Source: Megaustenia siamemsis
Taxonomy: Eukaryota > Mollusca > Gastropoda > Stylommatophora > Ariophantidae
DNA length: 64,000 bases
Direction: 5' to 3'
Assembly: GCA_032433765.1 (NCBI GenBank)
Contig: JAVIAB010000160.1
Coordinates: forward strand, 248,001-312,000
Shown here: positions 54,631 through 63,099 of the stretch, piece by piece
Layout: each line of letters begins with the position of its first letter
Position numbering within the stretch: position 1 is the first letter of the stretch
Notes under the pieces: model-generated
Seen by the model: the letters and a program-made list of their open reading frames with translations, nothing else
Database searches by the model: none
What the model was told of the DNA's origin: nothing
Program-made: the position numbers and the translations under genes

Positions 54631-55050
54631 TTTGGTGTTGGGATTCCGCTCTTTCTTTTTTTAGGTCTCAGTTTATACGTGGTTACGGGCGGAGTGGTTT
54701 CATTACCTAGCTTTGGGGTTTCCACTGGTGGTGGTGTCTTGGTCTGCTCTGGTGATACCTCGATTGATGGTGGTGGGGAAGGTGTTTTTTCTGTTGCCGT
54801 GTTGTGTTGAATGAGATCGACCGAGCCCAATGAGCGTCGTTTATACTGCTCCAATCTAGTTAAATATTGATGCAGGGCACATTGGTACACTCTGGCCTTA
54901 TCGGCGGGTGCTAAATCATCGCGGAATAGGATACGTTGCATTTCATCATCTAAATCTCTCAAGTTGTCACCGATCGCCTCGGGTGGGGTATACGTGCTAG
55001 TAGTCTGTTTAAGACAATCGAGGATCCATCAAAATCATTTTTTTTGCCAT
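54606..55050 (-). pseudogene. Conserved Polinton gene upstream of integrase, frameshifted
   Basis: The frame from 54962 to the stop at 54606 encodes RDLDDEMQRILFRDDLAPAD, then YLTRLEQYKRRSLGSV and a Pro/Thr-rich tail (TPSPPPSIEVSPEQTKTPPP) with a basic end. A likely start at ATG 55050 (MAKKMILMDPRL) is in another frame, and the two are separated by a shift at about 55012-55024. A helical N-terminal domain plus flexible tail is seen in the small protein that precedes integrase in other Polintons. Its function is unknown to me. Confidence 0.6.
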
Positions 55051-55052
55051 TG

Positions 55053-55252
55053 TTACGCACCTAGTACTCCACCGAGAATACTTAATATAGGACGGAGCAA
55101 AGCACCTATGATAGCTCGCACTTCTGTCGCTGAGTGAGTCTAACATTACCTTTTCACTTTACATTACATTATCACTCGCACAAAAAGTTAATGAGTTTGG
55201 GTGAGGCTATTTCTAATATGGCTCTTAAACCGCTCGGCGAGGCGGCGTACAT
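55053..55252 (-). pseudogene. Small hydrophobic Polinton gene, remnant
   Basis: Just after the ATPase stop the minus strand gives ILEIASPKLINFLCE, several stops, and, shifted, VRAIIGALLRPILSILGGVL ending at TAA 55053-55055, two bases before the next gene. The Gly/Leu-rich C-terminus resembles small hydrophobic proteins of other Polintons. At least two stops and one shift have destroyed it. Identified by position and composition only. Confidence 0.45.
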
Positions 55253-55257
55253 ACATT

Positions 55258-55920
55258 TCAACATTTCACCGTGCCGTCTAAGTGCTTCATCACACATGAT
55301 TCTCTACTTTGGCACGTAAAGGATTTGTCTCTCCCCCGGGAATATTTTGTTCTCAACCTAAGATTATCAGGTGTGTCCTGATGAAGATCGACCAGCAAAT
55401 AACCGTGAGGAGATGCTGTCGCGTCCTTAAAACTATCTTGGAGGTACCCCACCTGGCCTTGGTACATTTGTTTAGCCAGATTCATAATTTGACTCCCGTC
55501 TCTCGGGTTCTTGAAAAGGACTAAATAGTGCGTATTGAGACTTATGGTTCGATGTTCTTTATTTTTTCCGAATAGATTTTGAACAATGTACATCACACTA
55601 ATATCTCTGTGATGACTACCTTTTGTGAATAATTTTGTTACTCGCTCGTCCGTCTCAGATATCAAGTCATCGATAACGATCAGTCTTCTCTTCTTACCAC
55701 CTTCCAATTTATCGACGTCTGGTAGACCTTCGATAAATCTCACTGACCCCATAGTCTCGTATATTGGCTGCCATTCCGCATAACACCATATAACTTCCTC
55801 CGGTACGGGGACAGCTAGCTCATGAAGGTTCTGTATAAACTTTTGCACAAATACTGTTTTCCCACACCCGGTAGGACCGGCTATCAGAGCTGTGAAGGGG
55901 TGATTCCATCGGGGATCCAT
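55258..55920 (-). CDS. Genome-packaging ATPase, FtsK/HerA (A32-like) type
   Basis: 220 codons, intact, ATG at 55920. It has the Walker A GPTGCGKT at residues 15-22 and Walker B RLIVIDDL at about 79-86, then FTKGSHHRDISVMYIVQNLF, whose Gln fits the sensor position of this family. Viral A32-like ATPases pump DNA into the capsid, and a copy is standard in Polintons. The region after residue 185 (KYSRGRDKSFTCQSRE) is less typical. It is the first gene of the leftward set, facing the PC4-like gene across a 412-bp promoter region. A GTG two codons upstream is an alternative start. Confidence 0.9.
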   Translation of the reverse strand: MDPRWNHPFTALIAGPTGCGKTVFVQKFIQNLHELAVPVPEEVIWCYAEWQPIYETMGSVRFIEGLPDVDKLEGGKKRRLIVIDDLISETDERVTKLFTKGSHHRDISVMYIVQNLFGKNKEHRTISLNTHYLVLFKNPRDGSQIMNLAKQMYQGQVGYLQDSFKDATASPHGYLLVDLHQDTPDNLRLRTKYSRGRDKSFTCQSRESCVMKHLDGTVKC

Positions 55921-56332
55921 CCTCACAAGTGCTACTAACTTTAGTGATTATATCACCGACGAAAATAATGAGTGATTTTAGGTCAGCGCGCGAGGTTTCC
56001 CCCTCTTCAACTAACACCTATTTTTAAAATCCACAACCTATATAAACACTACAGGGGGAGGAGTTTCCTAGTCTCAAGCCGCATTACCTGAGACCGAATT
56101 GTTACACGCATCATATTTCCCCACACATCACCCTATTGGGTCAGTTCCAGAGGTCACTGAACAAGTCGCAACACGACTGATTACCACGCCTGATAACGTA
56201 TTACGTTAGCTACTATAAATAGACGGTCCTCGACCCGATAAACATAACGGGTATAAAAACCCCCAGTCGATCAATGTGCACACACATAACCAGCGTCTGT
56301 TTCCAGGTGGTTTGTGTTTGTTTTCTTTGAAT
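55921..56332. promoter_or_regulatory. Divergent promoter region of the Polinton
   Basis: Between oppositely oriented genes. Rightward TATA candidates: tataaat at 56214-56220 and tataaaa at 56252-56258, the latter 75 bases before the ATG at 56333. A leftward candidate is tatatag, complement of 56038-56046, about 120 bases before the ATPase ATG. The region is richer in GC and CpG than the host introns. Assignments are by motif only. Confidence 0.5.
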
Positions 56333-57041
56333 ATGGAGTCGTGTAGCTTGAATACGCCAACTTCGTTTGATGTCAGTGATCAGCGCATATTTATGTCACG
56401 TGGAAATGAGACTGTAGTTCCATTGTCTAAAGATGGCGTTAAGGCAGTCTCGGTTTGTGTTTTTCGTAACAGACCATTGATAAATATAAGGACATAGCGG
56501 TGATAGTTTTTTGAAGTTTCCTACCAGAACTGGGATAACACTATCGAGAGTGGAATTTATCACGTTAGTTGAGATGCGAGAGGAAATTTTAACCGCTTAT
56601 GCTAACCTCAACTACACACCGCCTGTTGTTAACCAGATCAGCTACACGCCACCTCTCGTTAACCAGATCAACTACACGCCACCTCTCGTTAATCAGATCA
56701 ACTACACGCCGCCTCTCGTTAACCACCAGAACTACATACCATCTCTTGTTAACCCAAATCTCATCGACTACACGCCCCCCTTTGTTAATCAAGGGAACCT
56801 CGCTCTTGTTAATCAGACGACAGATCCGGCAGCCAATATGAATGCCGCGGGTGTTTCAGCAGAGTCACCAATTACCTATTCCAGCTTTGATCAAGGTTTT
56901 GTCAAAATGGAGGAAGGTTGTGTTTTGAAGACTAATGAAACTTCCTATGCACCCGTGTTTGATAGACATTTAACAAACAGTACCACCAAAACAGGAGGGA
57001 GGAAACCCAGATGCTTAAAATTATCAACAACCGGACAGTAA
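56333..57041 (+). pseudogene. PC4-like protein with YTPPLVNQI repeats, frameshifted
   Basis: The only rightward gene. The frame from ATG 56333 encodes FDVSDQRIFMSRGNETVVPL and a beta-rich stretch (SVCVFRNRPLINIRT), and stops at 56497. The next frame continues with FPTRTGITLSRVEFITLVEM. A strand-rich segment, then a [K/R]..K/R.GI.L..[E].. segment, is the pattern of the PC4/p15 single-stranded-DNA-binding fold. A shift lies between at about 56490-56505. The second part then holds up to seven decapeptide-like repeats (NYTPPLVNQI, 30-bp units, 56609-56825) and an acidic to basic tail, ending CAG TAA inside the right terminal repeat. A role in ssDNA or transcription is a guess. The host of such a domain in Polintons should be checked by profile search. 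Confidence 0.5.
56609..56825 (+). repeat. 30-bp coding repeats (NYTPPLVNQI)
   Basis: Five clear and two diverged 30-bp units in frame within the PC4-like gene. The central ones differ by one or two silent bases (cca/ccg, aac/aat), showing recent duplication. No cysteine or charge; a flexible or multivalent binding segment is likely. Confidence 0.8.
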
Positions 57042-58028
57042 TATATATATGTTGTATATTTGTTGTATTAATAATAAAGGTGTGAAATATAGATCGAATT
57101 TTGTTTTGCTTTACCATGAATGTGAAAGAGAGAGAGAATTTTGCTGGTTGATACTTTGTGTGGCTTGATGATGATGATGATGATAGGACATGAAGGGTTG
57201 ATGATGCTGTTGAGGGTGGCACATGATGATGATAGGACATGAAGGGTTGATGGTGCTGTTGAGGGTGGCACATGATGATGATGTGTCACTAATAATCGGT
57301 TTGATACTTTGTGTGGTATGATGATAGGACATGAAGGGTACATGTTGCTGTTGAGGGTGGCACATGATGATGATGTGTCACTAAAAAAAAATCGCTATAA
57401 TCACACCTGGTACATGATGTTAGCGATACTACAATAACACACCCTGTACCGACCAACCAAATCCTCGTCGCATGCGAGATAGTCGTATTTACCTTTTCCT
57501 AACAATACCAACTCCCCTTCAACGTCATTGCTTGTCAGCATTTTATTTTTAAATGTCGCCTCCTGTTGCCTAATACCCACCTCACACATGATGCTAACGA
57601 TACTAATAACACTCGACCAAAAAAGGCACCCCCTTTCCCCACCCGCACGCCCCGATAACCGACGTGAGCGCGCAAGTTTTAGAACCGCTGACACACAAGT
57701 TTTAGAACCACTGTTGTCCATAACCAGCAAGCGACAGACCCCGCAAGAGCCGATCACGACCCGCACACCGTCACACGATAAGCCGATTACCACCGAGCCA
57801 CGATCTTTTCAATTTACCTGAGTTAATCCCTCAGACGCAGTGGACCGTTTCGACAAACTGACGAACCCAAAAAAAATTACCCCCCAAAAAATAGTCAATT
57901 TCGAAAAAATAGCGAATTTTTTTTTTTTTTTTTTGCACCATTGCACGGTGCAAAATCCATTGTCTTTGGTGCAATTTCGGTGCATGCACGTGCACTTTTG
58001 GTGTGGGTATACCGCCACCCCTACTACT
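57031..58028. repeat. Polinton right terminal inverted repeat (998 bp)
   Basis: Inverted copy of 49174-50150, starting 'ccggacagta' and ending 'accgccacccctactact'. It carries an additional copy of the ~70-bp unit with 'gttgagggtggcacatgatg' and a shorter GA run than the left copy. The antisense frames across it (His/Ser-rich) come from the cat/atg repeats and are not genes. Confidence 0.93.
57073..57078 (+). terminator. Poly(A) signal in right repeat
   Basis: AATAAA, 32 bases past the stop codon of the PC4-like gene. It is identical in position within the repeat to 50091-50096. Confidence 0.6.
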
Positions 58029-58515
58029 TACACCCACGCATGTATACTGAGTGATTCGATGAGCATGATTAAAAAAGTGGAGGCGGGCCCTGTACGCATG
58101 CAATGGGTAGAGTCGTTGCAGAGATCCAAAATACGTAAGGTCACCTTTGTCTATGTCCCTGGACATGCGGGAGTACGGGGAAATGAAAGAGCGGACAGGT
58201 TGGCTAGCTGCACTGTCGTTGAGGACAGGCAACCAATGGATTGGGCAGACATCATCAATGCCCTCCGAGATGTGGGAAGAGCACAGGACTTTGACAAACA
58301 CAGATCCATGTCACTTCTTCGGATGATGGAAATGGGAGTTAAGATGGGCACAGCCAGAAATGAGAAACTTAGCAGCCGTGTAAGAAGACTTATCAAGCAA
58401 CATAGAACTGGAGTCGTCAGTCGCTGGACACTGAGGGAATTGCTGAGGAGGGGATCTGAGCACCTTTGGACATGTTCGGAGTGCAATGATGACGACCCGC
58501 AAATAACTCAATAAC
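58029..58515 (+). pseudogene. LINE family F, right half (second half of RNase H and C-terminus)
   Basis: It starts with the duplicated tacacc and continues the frame cut at 49173: ACILSDSMSMIKKVEAGPVR, FVYVPGHAGVRGNERADRLA with the last RNase H blocks, then VGRAQDFDKHRSMSLLRMME and a CSECNDDDPQ end near 58495, followed by an 'aataactcaataactcaa' tail. Without the Polinton the RNase H frame would be open from 48631 to 58514. Confidence 0.85.
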
Positions 58516-58564
58516 TCAATCTTGTCATACAGTCATCAACTATTGTAGTCAATATATCAGTTTA

Positions 58565-58566
<2 letters not shown>

Positions 58567-58599
<33 letters not shown>
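58567..58599. repeat. (AT)n microsatellite
   Basis: About 16 AT repeats shortly after the LINE F 3' end. It might mark the edge of a further element. Confidence 0.8.
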
Positions 58600-58602
<3 letters not shown>

Positions 58603-58837
58603 CTGCTTCCTCATCATGTCATTTCATCTCTTTCATTCTTATACAACTGTTGCACATTGTCTTTGTTCTAGAATAAAAAATGGGTTTCAACTTGCCACTT
58701 CACTACTATGCACTCCTTACTCATCAAAATCTCTACTGTATAACTGGCCATCTGGTTTCATTCCAGGTGACTATGGAGATGAATGAATCATCTTAAAGCA
58801 CATTACAAATAATCGTTGATATTCTTTTCTCCTTGGT
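58600..58837. other. Intron sequence without a recognised feature
   Basis: T-rich intron between the AT run and the next LINE fragment. Confidence 0.4.
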
Positions 58838-59036
58838 AGATGTACAACAGAGGTGAGATGCAGAATGTCTCTGGCAAAAGCAGCTTTCCCAAAAATGAGG
58901 AAGATACTGTGCAATCCATTTTTGACAATAGAAACAAGAAAAAGAGTTCTTAAATGTTATGTAGAGCCAGTCTTAACATATGGATGTGAATCATGGACAA
59001 TAGGACAACAGACAAGAAAATCACTGGAGGCTGTCC
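58838..59036 (+). mobile_element. LINE family A internal fragment
   Basis: It matches 39055-39250 (CRMSLAKAAFPKMRKILCNP, FLTIETRKRVLKCYVEPVLT, YGCESWTIGQQTRKSLEAV). It has neither the 5' nor the 3' end of the element. An internal piece without a tail is not a normal retrotransposition product. Confidence 0.75.
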
Positions 59037-59603
59037 TTTAGGACTTCGTAGCATTTACTCGTTAAGTGGGCGTGGATGTGTTGTGTCACTAGTTTACATG
59101 CAACAATGTCATCTGTGCCTTTCAGCTTGACACATCCATCTTCGACATGGGTGCATAGAAGACATGGGTGCATAGATTTGCCTATCAATTTTTGTCCAGA
59201 CAATTCCCATTCTTGGCCTACTCATTAAAATTTTTGACTGCCAAGGGTTGTTTAACATGCGCAAGTGCATATGGCGCTTCTTATTTGTCACCATTTTCCA
59301 TGAGGGCTAGACATCAGATCTCACTACCCAGAGAGCACATGAGGGTAAAGCCATGAAGAAACCATGGATTACATTTTTTTTTAGAAATTCCCACCACCTT
59401 TTATGGGGATCAAACTTGGAGACCTTCTTGTCCAGAGGCTGAAGTCTCTCCTCTAGACCACCCAGTGCCCTCCTTTGGGACAATTTCTTGCCAAACACTT
59501 CATCGTTGTACATCTTCTTTATCCTGCTTGTTCCAAGTTTCTACGGTCGACACTCTCTTAGTATGTCTCTGCTATCCGCCTGATTGGGCAATAATCTAGC
59601 TGT
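59037..59603. other. Intron sequence without a recognised feature
   Basis: Contains a direct repeat ('gacatgggtgcatagaagacatgggtgcatag') at 59145-59176. The block 59330-59470 with 'ggggatcaaacttggagacc' and 'cagaggctgaagtctctcct' resembles a tRNA-type B box and could be an old SINE. No gene. Confidence 0.35.
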
Positions 59604-59613
59604 ACTCTCAGTA

Positions 59614-59924
59614 GACATGTGATGAGAAGAGATAATAACCGAATAGCAAAGCAAGCCCTCATATGGGAAACAACAGGTAAAAGAAAAAGAGGAAGACCCA
59701 GGGAGACACTGAGAAGAACATTGATGAGAGAGGCAAGAGCAGCAGGAATCGGCTCCCTCAATGAGATAGAACTGCTTGCACAGAACAGAGACAGATGGCG
59801 AGATTTGATAAAATATCTTTAAAAGAATACTGCTAGAACAAAAAATTCATATAGGAGAAGGTGTATCTTGGTCTACGCCCTATGGGCCGGTTACGGCTCG
59901 AAAGGTCAATAGATAGATAGATAG
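59614..59924 (+). mobile_element. LINE family G 3' end
   Basis: It encodes VMRRDNNRIAKQALIWETTG to NEIELLAQNRDRWRDLIKYL, then the 3' end and a GATA tail. Flanked by the 10-bp duplication actctcagta (59604-59613, 59925-59934). Among family G copies this C-terminus is the least damaged. Confidence 0.85.
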
Positions 59925-59934
59925 ACTCTCAGTA

Positions 59935-60193
59935 AGTTAAAAAAAAGTAAAGTACCCCGTCACGCCAAGTGGCGTATAGGGAAATATGGTGTTAGTGACC
60001 CTATATTTTACAGACCTTTAGCACATGATTTTTGGGTAATGTGGTCAGTATTACGCCCGTGTTGCTTTACTTTCCCAGAAAAAAATCCGGTACCCATTTA
60101 TGGCTGGGTGAACCCGGAAGCCGTCGGTTGGGATCGAACCCTACCCCTTGTCCATGGTAGTCCAGTTCACTAACCACTGAGCTATCGCGGCTC
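59935..60193 (-). mobile_element. tRNA-derived SINE, second copy
   Basis: About 85-90 percent the same as 16241-16484 by eye, with the tRNA-like head at the right: A box from 'actgagctatcgcgg', B box from 'gggatcgaaccctac'. Its flanks are again actctcagta (59925-59934 and 60194-60203), sharing the middle copy with the preceding LINE G. Confidence 0.85.
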
Positions 60194-60203
60194 ACTCTCA
60201 GTA

Positions 60204-60799
60204 GTGCTGATAATGCAATTGGAGAGAACTGTCTTCTGAGTTTCTGATTTTGACATTGTCATCTAAAGGGGTCTAACAAATCATTCATTGGCTACTTGTT
60301 TTGTTCCAGAATATACTTGAACCAAATAAAAATGGTTTCCTAATAGGTGTGACAACTAATTACCTCCCTCCTTGAACAAACAATGCCTGGGCAAATCTTG
60401 TTGATCTTTAATAACTTTCTGTATTATTTGAAATCTAGGTCAATGTTCTACACTTAATTCTAACACGGAGTTCGCCTTGTTATTCTCATTTAATTCCTAC
60501 ACTACATTGTCTCTGTACTATTCGTAAACAGAATGCTGTCATTTTCTGGAGTTCCCTTGAATTCTTTAGATCTCTTTCATGTGCTGTCTCTGTCCTTCGT
60601 AATCAAGATCTCATACTGTAACAATATCATCTTTACCCTATTGTTATAAAATCGTCTTTTCTTCATTCAACGTAAAGTCATCTAAATTAATATATGACTG
60701 AGAAGTTGGTGAGTCAGCTGTGAAGGCCTAGCTAATGGAACAATAAGGATTTCCTTAGTATTCTGCCCATCATAACTTTATTTCTTTCTTTCGTTTCTT
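60204..60799. other. Intron sequence without a recognised feature
   Basis: AT-rich intron DNA. No open frame of interest. Confidence 0.45.
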
Positions 60800-61150
60800 T
60801 TTTCACTTCCTTTTCTACCGTTCCGGTTTCGATGGAGATACAAAGTTCTGATTCTACCTTTGGCAGCTTCACTCATTGTCAGTTCATGCTGTTGTAGCAT
60901 TTCTTTGATGTTGTCTGTCCATCTTGCTCTTCTTCCTTCTCCTCTTTTAATATATACTTTGTATGGTTAGAAATCACACGACATTCTTTCTAGATGGGCA
61001 AACCAGTTTATGTGTTGCTTCTGTATGTAACTTGGGATTGGTTCAATGCCTACTCTTTCTTTTATAATGTCATTTATAACTCTTTTCTGGTTACTCCAAG
61101 CGCTTTTCTCAGACATCTCATCCCTTTGGTGACAAGTTTTCTTTTGTGCT
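60800..61150 (-). mobile_element. LINE C-terminal fragment of a further family
   Basis: The minus strand shows GMRCLRKALGVTRKE near 61110, then a WFAH-type block ('aaccagtttatgtgttgctt' region) and RRARWTDNIKEMLQQHELTM near 60930-60880, the usual end of RTE-like LINEs. Frames are broken and it is not closely related to A, B, C, E or G. Confidence 0.5.
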
Positions 61151-61155
61151 TAGAT

Positions 61156-61640
61156 GTAAGTGCAATCCATTTTTGACAATCGAAACAAGAAGAAGAGTTC
61201 TTAAATGTTATGTAGAGTCAGTCTTAACATATGGATATGAATCATCGACAATAGGACAACAAACAAGAAAATCACTGGAGTCTGTAGAAATGTGGTTTTA
61301 CAGAAGAATGTTGAGAATACCATGGACAGCTAAGAAGAGTAATGAAAATGTTCTGAAGTAGGCCAACGCAAAAAAAGAGCTAATTTCCAATATTAGGAAG
61401 AAACAATCATCATTTTTTTGGCCATGTAATGAGAAGAGAACAGCTGGAATATATTGTAATAACTGGGAAAATTGAGGGATGAAGAGATAGAGCAAAGCAA
61501 AGAGAAAAAATACCAGACAGCTTAAGAGAATGTCTTGGCAGAAGGTCAACAACAGAAATGATAAATAACTGTCGAGATCGAAAATTGTGGAGAGACATGA
61601 TTACCTACGCCAGCAGGCCCGGTGCTTAATGATGATGATG
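61156..61640 (+). mobile_element. LINE family A 3' region
   Basis: It runs from CNPFLTIETRRRVLKCYVES through MWFYRRMLRIPWTAKKSNEN to the 'gatgatgatgag' tail. A stop or shift follows at about 61361. It is 5'-truncated; its head joins directly to the antisense LINE at 60800-61150. Confidence 0.8.
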
Positions 61641-62136
61641 AGATGAAAGTGACCATTTTTTGGCATTGGTAGCACAATGTTGAAATTAAAATACTCTGTA
61701 TAAGATGTTTCTTGGTGGTAATAGGTATACTTAGGATAGGCTACACTGTGGAATTCCAAAATTTCGTGACACTGATCTAGTTTGCCAGTCACTGCACAGT
61801 GGTTACTAAGCTCTAGGATAAAGTTTCTATTGATGTTGTCATCTTCTGTTTGAGACCCTCTTCAGAGGCTTTAGTTTCTTGTGTTGGCTTTTCAACTTTA
61901 CATGTATCTTTGCAGTGCATAAATTATGGTCACTGTTAACATCTGCATCTCCATTGTCTATAAGGAAGTTCTGAATTGTCTTCTAATACATTGATAGTCA
62001 AACTGATTTTTAGTTCTATCATCACATGAAAACTGTTATTTTGTGTGAGAAAAATATTCCACCTATAATGCATACACACTGTATTAATATGCATATGTTA
62101 ATACACCTAATAATGATTGGCTCTCTGACATTTCAG
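61641..62136. other. End of the 15-kb intron
   Basis: AT-rich; no feature before the acceptor (gacatttcag) of exon j. Confidence 0.5.
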
Positions 62137-62240
62137 ATAACAGCAAGGGAATTTTGGTGGCCTCTGATGTTGCAGCACGAGGGTTAGATATTCCTAATGT
62201 TGATCATGTGATCCATTACCAGGTACCAAGAACCATGGAG
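62137..62240 (+). CDS. DDX24: DDX24-like helicase, exon j (motif V)
   Basis: 104 bases between gacatttcag and gtaaca. It encodes [20 protein letters not shown] and [14 protein letters not shown], with motif V (ARGLDIP), needed for coupling RNA binding to ATP hydrolysis. The common ATDVAARG reads ASDVAARG here, a mild change. [10 protein letters not shown] is the DDX24 form. It enters in phase 1 across the intron with the Polinton and leaves in phase 0. Confidence 0.96.
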
Positions 62241-62338
62241 GTAACAAGATGTTTTCTTCATCATTCTGGTGATCTTTGTATTTGTTGACCTTTAAACAAC
62301 TGGACAAAATTGGAGACAAATAATAATTAATTAATTAC

Positions 62339-62362
62339 GGGGGGGGGGGGGGGGGGGGGGGG
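62339..62362. repeat. G homopolymer (about 24)
   Basis: A near-pure G run 100 bases past the exon j donor. It may form a quadruplex on the coding strand. Exact length is uncertain. Confidence 0.8.
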
Positions 62363-62649
62363 TGTTCAATAGTAAATTATAAATAGGTTAACCAATTTAA
62401 TGTGAGGCTTGTGCCTGAATTTCACGCTGTCCATGTTTGGTGGTATTTGACTACAGCAATGTGTGTAGTATGTTTTATAAATGTGTGCCAATCAGTTTCT
62501 TGCTTCTGTTACTTTTTATTTGTTATTTTTTTATGTCAGGAGTGTAAATTAATTTTCAAATCAAGCACAAGTCAGAATAGCTTGATGGGCCAGTTCTGGC
62601 CAGAGACAGAGTTCTGGCCCTGGACAGAGAACAATGAGAATAGTAAAAG

Positions 62650-63000
62650 ACAACATATATATCTGATTTTATAGAAATGTTGTGGGGATACCATGGGCAA
62701 CTAAAATATGTAATTAGAACATTCAAGAAGAGACTGGAGTGGAGAAAAATGTTGCTATCAAAATCAGGTGGATACAATCATCACTTTTTGGTCGTGTAAT
62801 GAGAAGGGAATGTCTGGACTGTATGGTGACAAATGGGGAACAAATTAGGAAAGAGGAGGTATAAGGAAACAGAATATATTGGATAGTTTAAGAGAATTGT
62901 TTTTTAAGAAGTCAACAACAGAATTTATAAACAACAATAAAAACAGATCTTTCTGGAGAGGTGTTCTTGCAGGTTTTGTGTGTTCATGAACGCATGGTAC
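62650..63000 (+). mobile_element. Diverged LINE family A 3' end
   Basis: 'gtgtaatgagaagggaat' and 'tagtttaagagaattgtttt' parallel family A ('gtagtgagaagagaac', 'agcttaagagaatggctt'), ending 'catggtacttg'. Very decayed. Confidence 0.55.
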
Positions 63001-63099
63001 TTGTGTGGTGACCTCCTTCTATATTTTTTCAAACTTTTTATGTTCGTTTTGATTTGTCTTCCCTGATAAAGGCCTCTCATTAATCCTCAAGATCACCTA

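Larger units (their letters stand above)
49174..58028. mobile_element. Polinton/Maverick element, 8855 bp, complete ends, no DNA polymerase gene
   Basis: The ends are perfect inverted copies at the tip (AGTAGTAGGGGTGGCGGTAT and its complement), begin with AG and are flanked by the 6-bp duplication tacacc (49168-49173, 58029-58034). Six-base duplications and AG/CT tips are standard for Polintons. It encodes an adenovirus-type protease, a major capsid candidate, a small basic protein, a broken minor capsid gene, a membrane protein, a broken retroviral-type integrase, two broken small genes, an A32-like ATPase and a divergent PC4-like gene. The protein-primed DNA polymerase B that normally defines the group, and usually doubles the size, is absent. 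It interrupts LINE F and so is younger than it. Genes are packed with gaps of 2-75 bases, unlike the host. Confidence 0.93.

Noticed and set aside
55134..55524. Plus-strand open frames opposite the ATPase and the small gene
   Set aside because: Shadows of the minus-strand ATPase; no domain and no promoter.
57068..57365. Overlapping His/Ser/Pro-rich frames in the right Polinton repeat (and 49834-50204 in the left)
   Set aside because: They arise from cat/atg microsatellites within the inverted repeat, appear in several frames at once, and lie beyond the genes' poly(A) signals.
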